Positions 48,589-57,980 of a DNA stretch of 64,000 nucleotides are shown here, piece after piece (the first letter of the stretch is position 1; the number at the start of each line of letters is the position of its first letter). The notes below the pieces were generated by a model, which saw nothing but the letters and a program-made list of their open reading frames with translations, had not been told where the DNA came from and searched no databases. The DNA is from Microbacterium sp. SMR1 (GTDB taxonomy: Bacteria; Actinomycetota; Actinomycetes; Actinomycetales; Microbacteriaceae). A program made the translations under genes and the position numbers. The stretch lies in NCBI RefSeq assembly GCF_003289625.1, contig NZ_QMBN01000001.1, positions 744,001 to 808,000 of the forward strand, read 5' to 3'.

Positions 48589-49590
48589 GTGTCCGTCTCG
48601 CCCACTCGCGTTCCGCCCGAGGAACGCCTGGTCAATCTCGTCGTCGCCCTCATGGCGACCGAGCAGGGCGTGACGAAAGACACCATCCTGGGTTCGGTCT
48701 CCGGTTATCGAGAGCAGGCAGAAGCGGGCGCCCGACGCGAAGCGCTCGAGAAGATGTTCGAACGCGACAAGGAGAACCTGCGCGGTTTGGGCGTCCCGAT
48801 CGAGACGATCGGCGACTATGCCGAACCCGACGACCTACGCGAAGCGCGCTACCGGATTCCGCCGACGGAGTACGAGCTGCCCGCAGACATCAGCTTCACC
48901 CCAGCCGAGCTCGCTGTGCTGACGCTGGCCGGGGGAGTGTGGGGCGAGCAGACGCTCTCGGCGGGCGCTCGGTCGGGACTGCGGAAGATCCGCTCCCTCG
49001 GGATCGAGGTCGATGAGCCGATCATCGGCTTCGCCCCGCGACTCGATCTTCACGACTCGTCTTTCCTGCCGTTGCAGCGCGCCATCGAGCAGGCTCGCGA
49101 GGTAGAGTTCGACTATCTGCGCCCGGGGTCGGATCGGCCGCGACGACGACGTGTGCGGCCTCTCGCGCTCGTCGAGTTCGAGGCACGCTGGCACCTGTTC
49201 GGGTGGGATGCCGGTGTTGATGCCGAGCGGACGTTCCTGCTGTCGCGCATCGTCGCGGACGTCGTCATGACTCGGCAGAGTTTCGACGCCGCGCTTCGTG
49301 CCGGCGCCGGAGAACGCGCCTTGTCGGGACTGCGCGACGTCGCCCGCCGTCAGAGCGCCGACGTCACCGTCGTCCCCGGCACGGAGGCTGAGCTGCGGCT
49401 GCGCCGACGCTCTCTCGCCGAGGCCTCGAGCGGACGACGGCTACGCATCCCCTTTGTGGATCTCGAGGTGCTCGCCGACGAGCTCGCCTCCTACGGACCG
49501 GAGGTGATGGTGCACGCGCCGGCCGATCTGCGCGACGCGGTCGTGCAGCGCCTCCGCGGTGCCCTTGACCGATCGGCGGTGACGTCGTGA
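48589..49590 (+). CDS. pafB: PafB-like WYL-domain transcriptional regulator
   Basis: A 333-residue regulator with an N-terminal winged helix (RVPPEERLVNLVVALMAT), a WYL domain centred on VEFDYLRPGSDRPRRRRVRPL and a WCX extension. With PafC it forms the activator of the DNA-damage response in mycobacteria. TAGAAT at 48576-48581 ends 7 bases before the GTG, so its transcript should be leaderless. It overlaps pafC by four bases. Confidence 0.92.
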   Translation: MSVSPTRVPPEERLVNLVVALMATEQGVTKDTILGSVSGYREQAEAGARREALEKMFERDKENLRGLGVPIETIGDYAEPDDLREARYRIPPTEYELPADISFTPAELAVLTLAGGVWGEQTLSAGARSGLRKIRSLGIEVDEPIIGFAPRLDLHDSSFLPLQRAIEQAREVEFDYLRPGSDRPRRRRVRPLALVEFEARWHLFGWDAGVDAERTFLLSRIVADVVMTRQSFDAALRAGAGERALSGLRDVARRQSADVTVVPGTEAELRLRRRSLAEASSGRRLRIPFVDLEVLADELASYGPEVMVHAPADLRDAVVQRLRGALDRSAVTS

Positions 49591-50546
49591 GTGCCCAGCC
49601 CATCGTCGCAACCGACCGCGCGGCCCTGATCATGCAGCTCGTTCCGTACCTCATCGCCCAAGGAGAGGTGACGGTGGCCGACGCAGCGCGCGATTTCGAC
49701 GTCGAGCCGCAGCAGATGCGCTCGATGGTCGAGAAGCTCACCGTGATCGGGCTTCCCGGCGAGGGCGGCTTCTGGCAGATGGCCAACGACCTCTTCGACA
49801 TCGACTGGGACCTCCTCGACCGCGAGGACCGCATCGTCATCACCAACACCGTGGGGTTGCAGCGATCGCCGCGGCTCACCGCACGCGAGGCCGCAGCGCT
49901 GCTCGCGGGTCTGCAGCTGGCGGCATCCGTCCCGGGTGTCGGCGACAGCGGTATCGTCCAGGGGCTCCTCGCCAAGCTCGCGCGCGGGGCGGGCCAGACT
50001 CCCGCCGACGTCATCGTCGCCCCGGCGCCGGTCGATGACGTTCGCGAGACGGTGGCGCGAGCGCTGCGCGAGCGCGTCGCCCTGGCGTTCACCTACACAG
50101 CACCGGACGGCGCGCCGACGACGCGCACCGTCGACCCGGTGAAGGTGACGATCTCCGCCGGCCGCTGGTACCTGCAGGGATGGTGCCACACACGTCGCGC
50201 GATGCGCACTTTCCACCTCGATCGCGTGACCGACCCGGCGCTCACCGAGATCCCCGCCCTTCACTCGACGGAGCCGGTGCCCGAGCTGTTCGAGCCGGGC
50301 GACGACGAGATCCTCGCCGAGATCCGCTACCCGCATCATGCGGCGACGATCGTGGGCGAATTCCTGACGAACGCAGAGGTGCGCGACGAGGGCGGATCCC
50401 AGACGGCGATGATCCGCGTCGCCGACCCCCGTTCGCTCAAACGACTGGTCGCCCGCAGCGGGGGGAGCATCGAGGTCCTCGCACCGGCCGAGGCCCGCCG
50501 CGCCGCCCGCGATTGGGCCCGAGCCGGTCTCGATCAGTACGCCTGA
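49587..50546 (+). CDS. pafC: PafC-like WYL-domain transcriptional regulator
   Basis: A 319-residue partner of PafB: winged helix (LVPYLIAQGEVTVADAA), WYL domain (VALAFTYTAPDGA with TRTVDPVKVTISAGRWYLQGW), and WCX domain. The pair shares one activator function in other actinobacteria. It starts inside the GTGA overlap with pafB. The name refers to proteasome accessory factors, yet no Pup or proteasome gene lies beside it here. Confidence 0.92.
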   Translation: MSAQPIVATDRAALIMQLVPYLIAQGEVTVADAARDFDVEPQQMRSMVEKLTVIGLPGEGGFWQMANDLFDIDWDLLDREDRIVITNTVGLQRSPRLTAREAAALLAGLQLAASVPGVGDSGIVQGLLAKLARGAGQTPADVIVAPAPVDDVRETVARALRERVALAFTYTAPDGAPTTRTVDPVKVTISAGRWYLQGWCHTRRAMRTFHLDRVTDPALTEIPALHSTEPVPELFEPGDDEILAEIRYPHHAATIVGEFLTNAEVRDEGGSQTAMIRVADPRSLKRLVARSGGSIEVLAPAEARRAARDWARAGLDQYA

Positions 50547-50606
50547 GACGGGCTTCCCGCCGGGTGCGCGGGTTAGACTGTGCGAAACGATCGATGGGGA
50601 GACTCA

Positions 50607-50855
50607 ATGAGCAATCTGTTCGCAGGCCCGCACCTGTGGATCCTACTCATCGTCATTCTGCTGCTTTTCGGCGCTGCGAAGCTGCCGGCGCTGGCGAAGA
50701 GCATGGGACAGTCCGCCCGCATCTTCAAGGGCGAGATGAAGGCCATGAAGGAAGACGATGCCACGGCCGGCACCGCCGCCTCGACGACCGCTGACGTCGC
50801 GCCCGTCGAGAAGCCTGCGGACCCGAAGAGCGGTCCCGCAGCTCCCACACCGTAG
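50607..50855 (+). CDS. tatA: Twin-arginine translocase subunit TatA
   Basis: An 82-residue protein with one N-terminal membrane helix (LWILLIVILLLFG), an amphipathic helix containing KLPALAKSMGQSARIFK, and an unstructured Ala/Pro tail: the standard TatA form. It lines the pore for folded-protein export. The ATG follows GGGGAGA. TAGACT at 50574-50579 is a likely -10. tatC follows after a 6-base gap. Confidence 0.96.
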   Translation: MSNLFAGPHLWILLIVILLLFGAAKLPALAKSMGQSARIFKGEMKAMKEDDATAGTAASTTADVAPVEKPADPKSGPAAPTP

Positions 50856-50861
50856 CGCCGC

Positions 50862-51701
50862 GTGGTGACGGCTGAGCGCACGCGCTCAGGGGCGGACGGT
50901 GCGCCCCGGCGCGACAAGCGCATGTCCCTCGGGCAGCACCTCGTCGAGCTGCGGCGACGCCTGATCATCTCGGCGCTCGCCCTGGTGGTCTCGATGGTGG
51001 TGTCGTTCTTCCTCACCGACTGGATCATCTGGGCGATGACCGAGCCGATCCGTGTCGTCGCGGAGCAGCGAGGCGACACCGAAGCGGTGAAGCTCATGTA
51101 TTCGACGATCACCGGACCGTTCGACATGCGCCTGCGCATCTCGTTCTCGGTCGGCATCATCCTCTCCGCTCCCATCTGGCTCTGGCAGATCTGGGCATTC
51201 CTCATGCCCGGACTGACCCGGAAAGAGATCCGCTACACGGTCGGATTCGTCTCGGCCGCGGTTCCCCTCTTCTTCGCCGGTGTCTACACCGGCTGGCTCG
51301 TCATGCCGCACATCGTCGAGATCATGGCGACGTTCTCGCCGGAGGCGTCGGCGAACTTCTACGAGGGCAAGTACTACTACGACTTCGTCTTCAAGCTCCT
51401 GCTCGTCGTCGGGGTCGCGTTCATCATCCCCGTGTTCCTCGTCGCGCTGAACTTCGCCGGCATCATGAGCGGGAAGGCGATCCTCAAGGGATGGCGCGTC
51501 GCCATCCTCATCGCCGTCGTCTTCTCGGGCCTGGCAACCCCCGCCGCCGACATCGTGAGCATGCTGATGCTGGCGGCGATCCTGACGGTGCTCTATTTCG
51601 CGGCCGCGGCGCTCTCACTCCTCCTCGACCTGCGCCGGTCGCGTCGCGCGCCCGAGCTCACTGTCCCCGGCCCGCCCCCGATGACTGATCCCCTTCCGTG
51701 A
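50862..51701 (+). CDS. tatC: Twin-arginine translocase subunit TatC
   Basis: A 279-residue six-helix membrane protein that binds twin-arginine signal peptides. It has MSLGQHLVELRRRL near the start, the DWIIWAMTEPIR segment, FLMPGLTRKEIRY, and FKLLLVVGVAFIIPVFLVAL. A GTG at 50865 is an alternative to the one used. It overlaps helY by four bases. No tatB gene is present in this run, as usual for actinobacteria, where TatB lies elsewhere. Confidence 0.95.
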   Translation: MVTAERTRSGADGAPRRDKRMSLGQHLVELRRRLIISALALVVSMVVSFFLTDWIIWAMTEPIRVVAEQRGDTEAVKLMYSTITGPFDMRLRISFSVGIILSAPIWLWQIWAFLMPGLTRKEIRYTVGFVSAAVPLFFAGVYTGWLVMPHIVEIMATFSPEASANFYEGKYYYDFVFKLLLVVGVAFIIPVFLVALNFAGIMSGKAILKGWRVAILIAVVFSGLATPAADIVSMLMLAAILTVLYFAAAALSLLLDLRRSRRAPELTVPGPPPMTDPLP

Positions 51702-54172
51702 GCGCGTCCAGCCCCGCGGAGCGGTTCCTCGCCGCGCAGTCGGCCCGGGCCCACCCGCTGACCGCGGCGTTCGCCGACATGCAGCGATTCGATCTCGACC
51801 CGTTCCAGATCGCCGGATGTCACGCCCTCGAGGACGGGCGGAGCGTCCTCGTCGCCGCGCCCACGGGAGCCGGCAAGACGATCGTGGGCGAGTTCGCGAT
51901 GCACCTGGCCATGCTCGAGCCCGACACGAAGGCGTTCTACACGACGCCCATGAAGGCCCTGTCGAACCAGAAGTTCCGCGAGCTGGTCGACGTGTACGGC
52001 GAGGAAGAGGTCGGCCTGCTCACCGGCGACACGAACATCAACGGCAACGCACGCATCGTGGTCATGACCACCGAGGTGCTGCGGAACATGCTCTACGCCG
52101 ACTCGCCGGCCTTGCGTGGCCTCCGCTACGTCGTGATGGACGAGGTCCACTACCTGGCCGATCGGTTCCGAGGCGCCGTGTGGGAGGAGGTCATCATCCA
52201 TCTCCACCGCTCAGTGCGGATGGTGGCGCTCTCGGCGACGGTCTCGAACGCGGAGGAGTTCGGCGACTGGCTCGACACCGTGCGAGGCGATACCGCCGTC
52301 GTGGTCTCCGAGATCCGTCCCGTGCCTCTCGAACAGCACGTTCTGGTCCGCGGCGATCTGCTGCCGCTGTTCGACGACCGGGCGGGTGTGGCGACTGCGC
52401 AGGTCAACCAGGAGCTGACCCGCCTGCGCTCGCCCCAGGGCCAGCGATACGACGGCAACCGGCGCTCGCACGGTTACCGCGGTGCGGGGGGCCGCGAGGC
52501 TCATCGCAAGCACCGTGGCGGACAGGGGTCGGGACGCCCCGCGGCCGCGCAGCGCCTCGAACGCCTCGACCGACCGGCTGTCGTCGAACTCCTGGGCCGG
52601 GCCAATCTACTGCCCGCGATCTTCTTCATCTTCAGCCGCGCAGGGTGCGACGGAGCGGTCCAACAGGTGCGCAGGTCGGGTATCCGGCTCACGACACCCG
52701 AGGAACGGGATGAGATCCGCGCCATCGTGGATCGCCGCACCCGCGCGCTCGCGCAGGAAGACCTGGCGGTGCTGGGGTTCTGGGAGTGGCGCGACAACCT
52801 CGAGCGCGGCGTCGCGGCCCACCACGCCGGACTGCTGCCGGCGTTCAAGGAGGTCGTCGAGGAGCTCTTCCAGCGCAAGCTCGTCAAGGCGGTCTTCGCG
52901 ACGGAGACGCTGGCGCTGGGCATCAACATGCCCGCACGCACCGTCGTCCTCGAGAAGCTCGAGAAGTTCAACGGCGAAGCACGCGTGGCGATCACTTCGG
53001 GGGAGTACACCCAGCTGACCGGGCGCGCCGGTCGCCGGGGCATCGATGTCGAAGGGCACGCCGTCATCCAATGGAGCGACGGTCTCGACCCGCAGTCGGT
53101 CGCCGCGCTGGCGTCGCGGCGCACGTATCCGCTGAACTCCAGCTTCCGCCCCACGTACAACATGGCCGTGAACCTCATCGACCGCTTCGGTCGCGACCGC
53201 GCACGTGAGATCCTCGAGTCGTCGTTCGCCCAGTTCCAGGCCGACCGGTCTGTCGTCGGCCTCGCGCGCCAGGTCAAGGAGAAGGAGCAGACGCTCGACG
53301 GCTACGCCCGCTCCATGACGTGCGAGCGGGGAGATTTCGCGGAGTACTCCGGCATCCGTCGCGAGCTGAGCGACCTCGAGAAACTCAATCGCAACGACCG
53401 CACGGCACCGGCACGCATCCGTCAGCGCCGTCAGGACGAGCTGGCCGGCCTTCGCAAGCGGATGCAGCGGCACCCCTGCCACGACTGCCCGGACCGGGAG
53501 CACCATGCCCGGTGGGCCGAGCGCTACTGGCGGCTGCGCCGCGACGTGCAGAAGCTGCGGCAGCAGATCGACACGCGCACCGGTACCGTGGCGCGGGTGT
53601 TCGATCGAGTCGTCGACGTCCTGACCGCCCTCGACTACGTCTCGGTCGACAGCGACGGCACCACCGCGCTGACAGAGGCGGGCGCCACGATGCGTCGGAT
53701 CTACGGTGAACGCGACCTCCTCGTGGCCGAGGCGCTCCGCCGGGGCCTGTGGCGCGAGCTCGATCCCGCCGGTCTGGCGGCCCTCGCATGCAGTCTCGTC
53801 TACGAGCCGCGCCGCGAGAGCGACGGTCCGGGCGAGTACGGGCTTCCGCGAGGCGCCTTCCGAACGGCACTGGCCGAGACGCAAGAGCTGTGGGCGGTCC
53901 TCGACGACCTCGAACAGGACCACCGCCTGCCCGGCACCGAGCCGGTGGCCACGGGCCTCGCGAAGGCCATGCATTCGTGGGCACGCGGCATGATGCTCGA
54001 TCGCGTGCTGCTCGAGGCCGACATGGCCGCCGGCGACTTCGTGCGCTGGGCGAAGCAGACGATCGATCTCCTCGATCAGCTCTCGCTCGTCGCCGACGCC
54101 GATCTGGCGCGGACAGCGCGTGCCGCGCTGGATGCCGTCCGGCGCGGCATCGTCGCATACTCCGGCGTCTAG
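51698..54172 (+). CDS. helY: DEVH-box RNA helicase HelY (Ski2/Mtr4-like)
   Basis: An 824-residue superfamily 2 helicase. Motif I is APTGAGKTIVGEF, motif II is DEVH in VVMDEVHYLADRF, motif III is SATVSN, and motif VI is QLTGRAGRRG. The C-terminal DSHCT-type domain ends near FVRWAKQTIDLLDQL. A Gly/Arg/His-rich insert (about residues 248-285) replaces the usual linker. It likely remodels RNA during decay. The GTG lies in the overlap with tatC, and lnt follows. Confidence 0.92.
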   Translation: MSASSPAERFLAAQSARAHPLTAAFADMQRFDLDPFQIAGCHALEDGRSVLVAAPTGAGKTIVGEFAMHLAMLEPDTKAFYTTPMKALSNQKFRELVDVYGEEEVGLLTGDTNINGNARIVVMTTEVLRNMLYADSPALRGLRYVVMDEVHYLADRFRGAVWEEVIIHLHRSVRMVALSATVSNAEEFGDWLDTVRGDTAVVVSEIRPVPLEQHVLVRGDLLPLFDDRAGVATAQVNQELTRLRSPQGQRYDGNRRSHGYRGAGGREAHRKHRGGQGSGRPAAAQRLERLDRPAVVELLGRANLLPAIFFIFSRAGCDGAVQQVRRSGIRLTTPEERDEIRAIVDRRTRALAQEDLAVLGFWEWRDNLERGVAAHHAGLLPAFKEVVEELFQRKLVKAVFATETLALGINMPARTVVLEKLEKFNGEARVAITSGEYTQLTGRAGRRGIDVEGHAVIQWSDGLDPQSVAALASRRTYPLNSSFRPTYNMAVNLIDRFGRDRAREILESSFAQFQADRSVVGLARQVKEKEQTLDGYARSMTCERGDFAEYSGIRRELSDLEKLNRNDRTAPARIRQRRQDELAGLRKRMQRHPCHDCPDREHHARWAERYWRLRRDVQKLRQQIDTRTGTVARVFDRVVDVLTALDYVSVDSDGTTALTEAGATMRRIYGERDLLVAEALRRGLWRELDPAGLAALACSLVYEPRRESDGPGEYGLPRGAFRTALAETQELWAVLDDLEQDHRLPGTEPVATGLAKAMHSWARGMMLDRVLLEADMAAGDFVRWAKQTIDLLDQLSLVADADLARTARAALDAVRRGIVAYSGV

Positions 54173-54182
54173 GCTCGAACAC

Positions 54183-55742
54183 GTGCCCGACTCGTCTCCG
54201 GCCGCGGTGCGGCCTCTGATACCGCTGTGGCTGGCACTGGTCGGCGCCGTCGTCGGCGGAGCGGTTCTGGACGCCGCATTCCCCGACATCGGGTGGTGGC
54301 CGCTGGCGTTCGCCGGTGTCGCGTTCGCTCTCGTCGGTCTGATCGGGCGCTCGGCGTGGGGTGCGCTCGCGGTCGGGGCCGTCTTCGGAGCGTCCTTCTA
54401 CTTCATCCATATCTCGTGGATCACCCGTTATCTCGGGCCCATCCCGTGGTTCGGACTCGCCGGCATCGAGACGCTCTTCTTCGCGGTCGGCTCGATCCCC
54501 ATCGCTCTTGCGTACCGCTGGGTCCCGCGTCTGCTGCCGGGCCAGGGAGCACGACTGATCGCCCTCCCCGCCCTGGTCGCGGGGCTGTGGACAGCGCGCG
54601 AGCTCTTCATGGGGTCATGGCCCTACACCGGCTTCCCCTGGGGCCGCGTCGGCATGAGTCAGTCCGAGAGCCCGCTCGCGCACGTCGCGTCCTGGACCGG
54701 GGTGGCGGGCCTGACATTCCTCATGGTGTTCGTCACAGCGGCGGTCATCGAGTGGCTGCGCCTGGGCAGGCTGCGCGACCTCCGCACGGCGCTCCCGGCG
54801 GCCGTCGTCGCCGTCGCGCTTGTGGCGCTGCCCGCTTTCCCGACGACGGATGCCGGGACGTACCGCGTCGGTTCCGTCCAGGGCGACGGCCCCACGGGAT
54901 ACTTCGATTCTCGCGAGCCCTACGACGTCCTGCGCTCGCAGCTCGCGGCCACACAGCCGATCATCGACGAGCCCATGGATCTTCTCGTCTGGCCGGAGGG
55001 CGGCATCGATGCGGACCCGCTGTCGAATGCGTCCGTCGCCGACACGCTCGATCGGCTGTCGGAGCGCATCGACGCGCCGTTGCTGGTCAACGCAGCCACG
55101 CAGCGCGGCGACGACATCTACAACACGTCGATGCTCTGGCGGGCTGGCGCCGACAATCCCGTCGCGATCCACGACAAGTCACGCCCGGTTCCCATGGGCG
55201 AGTACGTCCCCGACCGGTGGTTCTTCGAGCTGATCGTCCCAGACCTCATCGGTCTCATCCAGCGCGAGTACACACCGGGAACGAACCCGCCCTTCATGGA
55301 CGTCTCCGGCATCGGCGTCGGGCTCGCGATCTGCTTCGACGTGCTCTACGACGACGTGATCTGGACGGGTGCACGTGACGGTGCGCAGCTCTATGTCTTC
55401 CAGACCAACAACGCCGACTTCCGCGACACGGACGAGAATCTCCAGCAGCTCGCGTTCGCGCGCATGCGCGCCATCGAGACCGGCCGAGCGGTCGTGAACA
55501 TCTCGACCGTCGGCACGAGCCAGGTCATCGCGCCCGACGGCACGGAGATCGACGGCCTGCCGGCGGCGGAGGCCGGTGCGATGATCACCGAGGTGCCGCT
55601 GCGCACCGGACTCACGCCCGCCGTCATCGTCGGCGGCGCTGTGCAGGTCATCCTCGGCTGGGGAAGCCTCCTGGCTCTCCTTGCTTGCGGCGTCTCCGTC
55701 GCGGTCGCGCGACGACGCTCACGCAGCACGTCCGCGACATGA
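54183..55742 (+). CDS. lnt: Apolipoprotein N-acyltransferase
   Basis: A 519-residue membrane enzyme that adds the third acyl chain to lipoproteins. Six or more N-terminal helices precede a nitrilase-type periplasmic domain with catalytic E272 (WPEGG), K332 (HDKSRPVPMGEY) and C384 (ICFDV). The GTG at 54183 has TAGGCT ending 7 bases upstream. It follows helY after 10 bases and precedes rbpA on the opposite strand, the usual actinobacterial block. Confidence 0.94.
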   Translation: MPDSSPAAVRPLIPLWLALVGAVVGGAVLDAAFPDIGWWPLAFAGVAFALVGLIGRSAWGALAVGAVFGASFYFIHISWITRYLGPIPWFGLAGIETLFFAVGSIPIALAYRWVPRLLPGQGARLIALPALVAGLWTARELFMGSWPYTGFPWGRVGMSQSESPLAHVASWTGVAGLTFLMVFVTAAVIEWLRLGRLRDLRTALPAAVVAVALVALPAFPTTDAGTYRVGSVQGDGPTGYFDSREPYDVLRSQLAATQPIIDEPMDLLVWPEGGIDADPLSNASVADTLDRLSERIDAPLLVNAATQRGDDIYNTSMLWRAGADNPVAIHDKSRPVPMGEYVPDRWFFELIVPDLIGLIQREYTPGTNPPFMDVSGIGVGLAICFDVLYDDVIWTGARDGAQLYVFQTNNADFRDTDENLQQLAFARMRAIETGRAVVNISTVGTSQVIAPDGTEIDGLPAAEAGAMITEVPLRTGLTPAVIVGGAVQVILGWGSLLALLACGVSVAVARRRSRSTSAT

Positions 55743-55776
55743 GAATGCCGCCGGTCCCGAAGGACCGACGGCATTC
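55743..55776. terminator. Bidirectional terminator between lnt and rbpA
   Basis: GAATGCCG-C-CGGTCC and GGACCG-A-CGGCATTC pair around CGAA as a 14-bp stem with one mismatch. It starts right after the lnt stop and lies 16 bases past the rbpA stop, so it serves both convergent genes. Confidence 0.8.
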
Positions 55777-55792
55777 GCGCGGAGCTGGAGGC

Positions 55793-56155
55793 TCAGGCGC
55801 TCAAGCGGGAGCCGCGGCGCTCGCGGAGCATGGCCAGACGCTCCTCGAGCAGTTCCTCGAGCTCGGGGATCGTGCGGCGTTCGAGCAGCATGTCCCAGTG
55901 GGTTCGGGCGGCCTTATCGCCCGAGTGATCGACCTCGACGACGCCCTCGCCTACGCGCAGGAGAGCCTCGGCGCCGCACGCGCGGCACTCCCAGGTCTCG
56001 GGCGCCTCCGCGTCGGCGGCGAACGTCATGACGGTCTCGTGCGCACAGCGCGAACACACGTACGTGTGGTTGACCCGGTCGTGGAAGACGACGCCCTCTT
56101 CGCTCTGTAGGCTCGAGGCGCCGAGTCGGATGCCGCGCAAGCTGCGGTCTGCCAT
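55793..56155 (-). CDS. rbpA: RNA polymerase-binding protein RbpA
   Basis: A 120-residue actinobacterial transcription factor that binds the principal sigma factor and stabilises the open promoter complex. It has an N-terminal ADRSLRGIRLGASSLQSEEG tail, a zinc domain (CSRC and CRAC pairs) and the sigma-interacting helix ERRTIPELEELLEERLAMLR. The ATG at 56155 starts the conserved MADRSLRG and has GAGAGGA upstream. Convergent with lnt. Confidence 0.96.
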   Translation of the reverse strand: MADRSLRGIRLGASSLQSEEGVVFHDRVNHTYVCSRCAHETVMTFAADAEAPETWECRACGAEALLRVGEGVVEVDHSGDKAARTHWDMLLERRTIPELEELLEERLAMLRERRGSRLSA

Positions 56156-56265
56156 TGTGTGGTCCTCTCGTCGGCTATCAGTTGTAACGTGCGCGGCTGT
56201 GTGCATCATCCGAAGAAGGGATGGTCTTCGGGGTTTCACAGCCGATGTTCAGCGTGTCGGGGTAT

Positions 56266-57036
56266 TCAGCGCTCTTCCGCCACGATGGTCATCGCGCGGT
56301 CGGCTCGGTCCGTGACGATACCGTCGACGCCGGCCGCGAGCAGGCGTCTCATGCCGTCCGCGTCGTTGACCGTCCAGACGTGCATCTCGACACCCGCACG
56401 GTGGACCGCGCGGATCATTCGGGGGGAGACGATGCGGATGGGCCCCCGACGCTCGGGAACCTGCACCGCGTCGATGCCGCGCAACGCACGACCTATCAAC
56501 CATGGCACACCTGACGCGACGGCTGCGACGAGAGCCGCGATCCGGATCGTGCCTGCCGACGTCGCGGGGCGTCCCCCGGCAGCGTGGGCGGCGCGGAGTG
56601 CGCGTTCGCGTGTGCGGTCGGAGAAGCTGGTGAGCAGCACCCGATCCGCATGCGGCGCCACTAGGCGCCCGACCGTCTCTGCAGCCGATTCGGCTTTGAC
56701 GTCGAGGTTGAAGAACAGCGTGGGAAACGCGTCGAGGGCTTGTGCGAGCGTCACCAGCCCGCCGCGGTCGGCCATGAGATTCTCGAGCTCGCGGTCTCCG
56801 ACATCCGCGATCGGGCGCGGATCTCCGGCGACCCGCGAGAGATCGGAGTCGTGGAACAGGATCACCGTCCCGTCCGCGCTCAGATGGCAGTCCGACTCGA
56901 CGTACCGCACGCCGAGCGCGTGTGCCGCAGCGAAGGCCGCGAAGGTGTTCTCGACGATGCCCTCAGAATCCGCCGGCACGAAACCGCGGTGCGCGAGAAC
57001 CCGAGGACGCTCCGAGCCGAAGTACGGGTGCGTCAC
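56266..57036 (-). CDS. Glycerophosphodiester phosphodiesterase
   Basis: A 256-residue GDPD domain enzyme that hydrolyses glycerophosphodiesters to glycerol-3-phosphate. The HRGF motif near the start (VLAHRGFVPADSEG), the ENT segment, ESDCHLSADG, HDSDL, the VKAES region and the C-terminal VWTVNDADGMRRLLAAGVDGI fit the family. No signal peptide, so it is cytoplasmic. The GTG lies in a GTGA overlap with the upstream SPFH gene, making it the last gene of the NfeD-SPFH-GDPD operon. Confidence 0.92.
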   Translation of the reverse strand: MTHPYFGSERPRVLAHRGFVPADSEGIVENTFAAFAAAHALGVRYVESDCHLSADGTVILFHDSDLSRVAGDPRPIADVGDRELENLMADRGGLVTLAQALDAFPTLFFNLDVKAESAAETVGRLVAPHADRVLLTSFSDRTRERALRAAHAAGGRPATSAGTIRIAALVAAVASGVPWLIGRALRGIDAVQVPERRGPIRIVSPRMIRAVHRAGVEMHVWTVNDADGMRRLLAAGVDGIVTDRADRAMTIVAEER

Positions 57037-57980
57037 GGCGCGGGAGGCGCAGGACGGTCCGCCGGTGCCGCCGGGCGGTCGTCCCGACGACCCGCGAATC
57101 CGGCGCTCATGCTCTTGAGAGCCTCCGTGAATTCGCTCGGGATGATCCAGAGCTTGCTCGACGCGCTGTCGCTGATCTTCGGAAGGGTCTGCAGGTACTG
57201 ATAGGCCAGCAGCTTGTCGTCGGGGTTGCCGTCGTGGATGGCCTGGAACACCGACTGGATCGCAGCCGACTCGCCCTCGGCCCGCAGGATCTGTGCCTGC
57301 TTGTCTCCCTCGGCCTTCAGGATCTCCGCTTGACGGCGGCCCTCCGCCTCCAGGATCTGCGATTGCTTCGACCCTTCGGCGGTGAGGATGGCGGCTCGAC
57401 GATCGCGCTCGGCGCGCATCTGCTTCTCCATCGAGTCCTGGATCGAGGTGGGCGGGTCGATCGCCTTGAGCTCGACGCGCGAGACGCGGATGCCCCACTT
57501 GCCGGTCGCCTCGTCGAGCACGATGCGCAGCTGACCGTTGATGTTGTCGCGGCTCGTCAGCGCTTCTTCCAGATTGAGACCGCCGACGACGTTTCGAAGC
57601 GTCGTGGTCGTGAGCTGCTCCACGGCACCCAGATAGTTGTTGATCTCGTAGGTGGCGGCCCGCGCGTCGGTCACCTGGAAGTAGACGACGGTGTCGATCG
57701 AGACGACGAGGTTGTCTTCGGTGATCACGGGTTGCGGCGGAAACGACACCACCTGCTCGCGCATGTCGACGAGCGGCAGCACCCGGTCGATGAACGGCAC
57801 GAGCAGGTTGAGCCCGGGGGAGAGGGTGCGCTGGTATCGGCCCAGCCGTTCCACGACTCCCGCATAGGCCTGCGGGATGATGCGGATGGCTCGGAAGAGC
57901 ACGACGATCACGAAGATCGCCAGAACCACGAGAAGCACGATCACGAAGATCTGACCGACGAAAGCGCCGAAATCAACCAT
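57033..57980 (-). CDS. SPFH/Band 7 (stomatin-like) membrane protein
   Basis: A 315-residue protein with one N-terminal helix (about residues 5-31) and an SPFH domain (RIIPQAYAGVVERLGRY onward, about 35-200), then a coiled coil with a repeating AEGxxQAxILxAEG pattern. Such proteins oligomerise into membrane microdomains. The ATG has AAGGAGAA upstream and lies inside the end of the NfeD gene. It pairs with NfeD, as slipin-type SPFH proteins generally do. Confidence 0.93.
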   Translation of the reverse strand: MVDFGAFVGQIFVIVLLVVLAIFVIVVLFRAIRIIPQAYAGVVERLGRYQRTLSPGLNLLVPFIDRVLPLVDMREQVVSFPPQPVITEDNLVVSIDTVVYFQVTDARAATYEINNYLGAVEQLTTTTLRNVVGGLNLEEALTSRDNINGQLRIVLDEATGKWGIRVSRVELKAIDPPTSIQDSMEKQMRAERDRRAAILTAEGSKQSQILEAEGRRQAEILKAEGDKQAQILRAEGESAAIQSVFQAIHDGNPDDKLLAYQYLQTLPKISDSASSKLWIIPSEFTEALKSMSAGFAGRRDDRPAAPADRPAPPAP

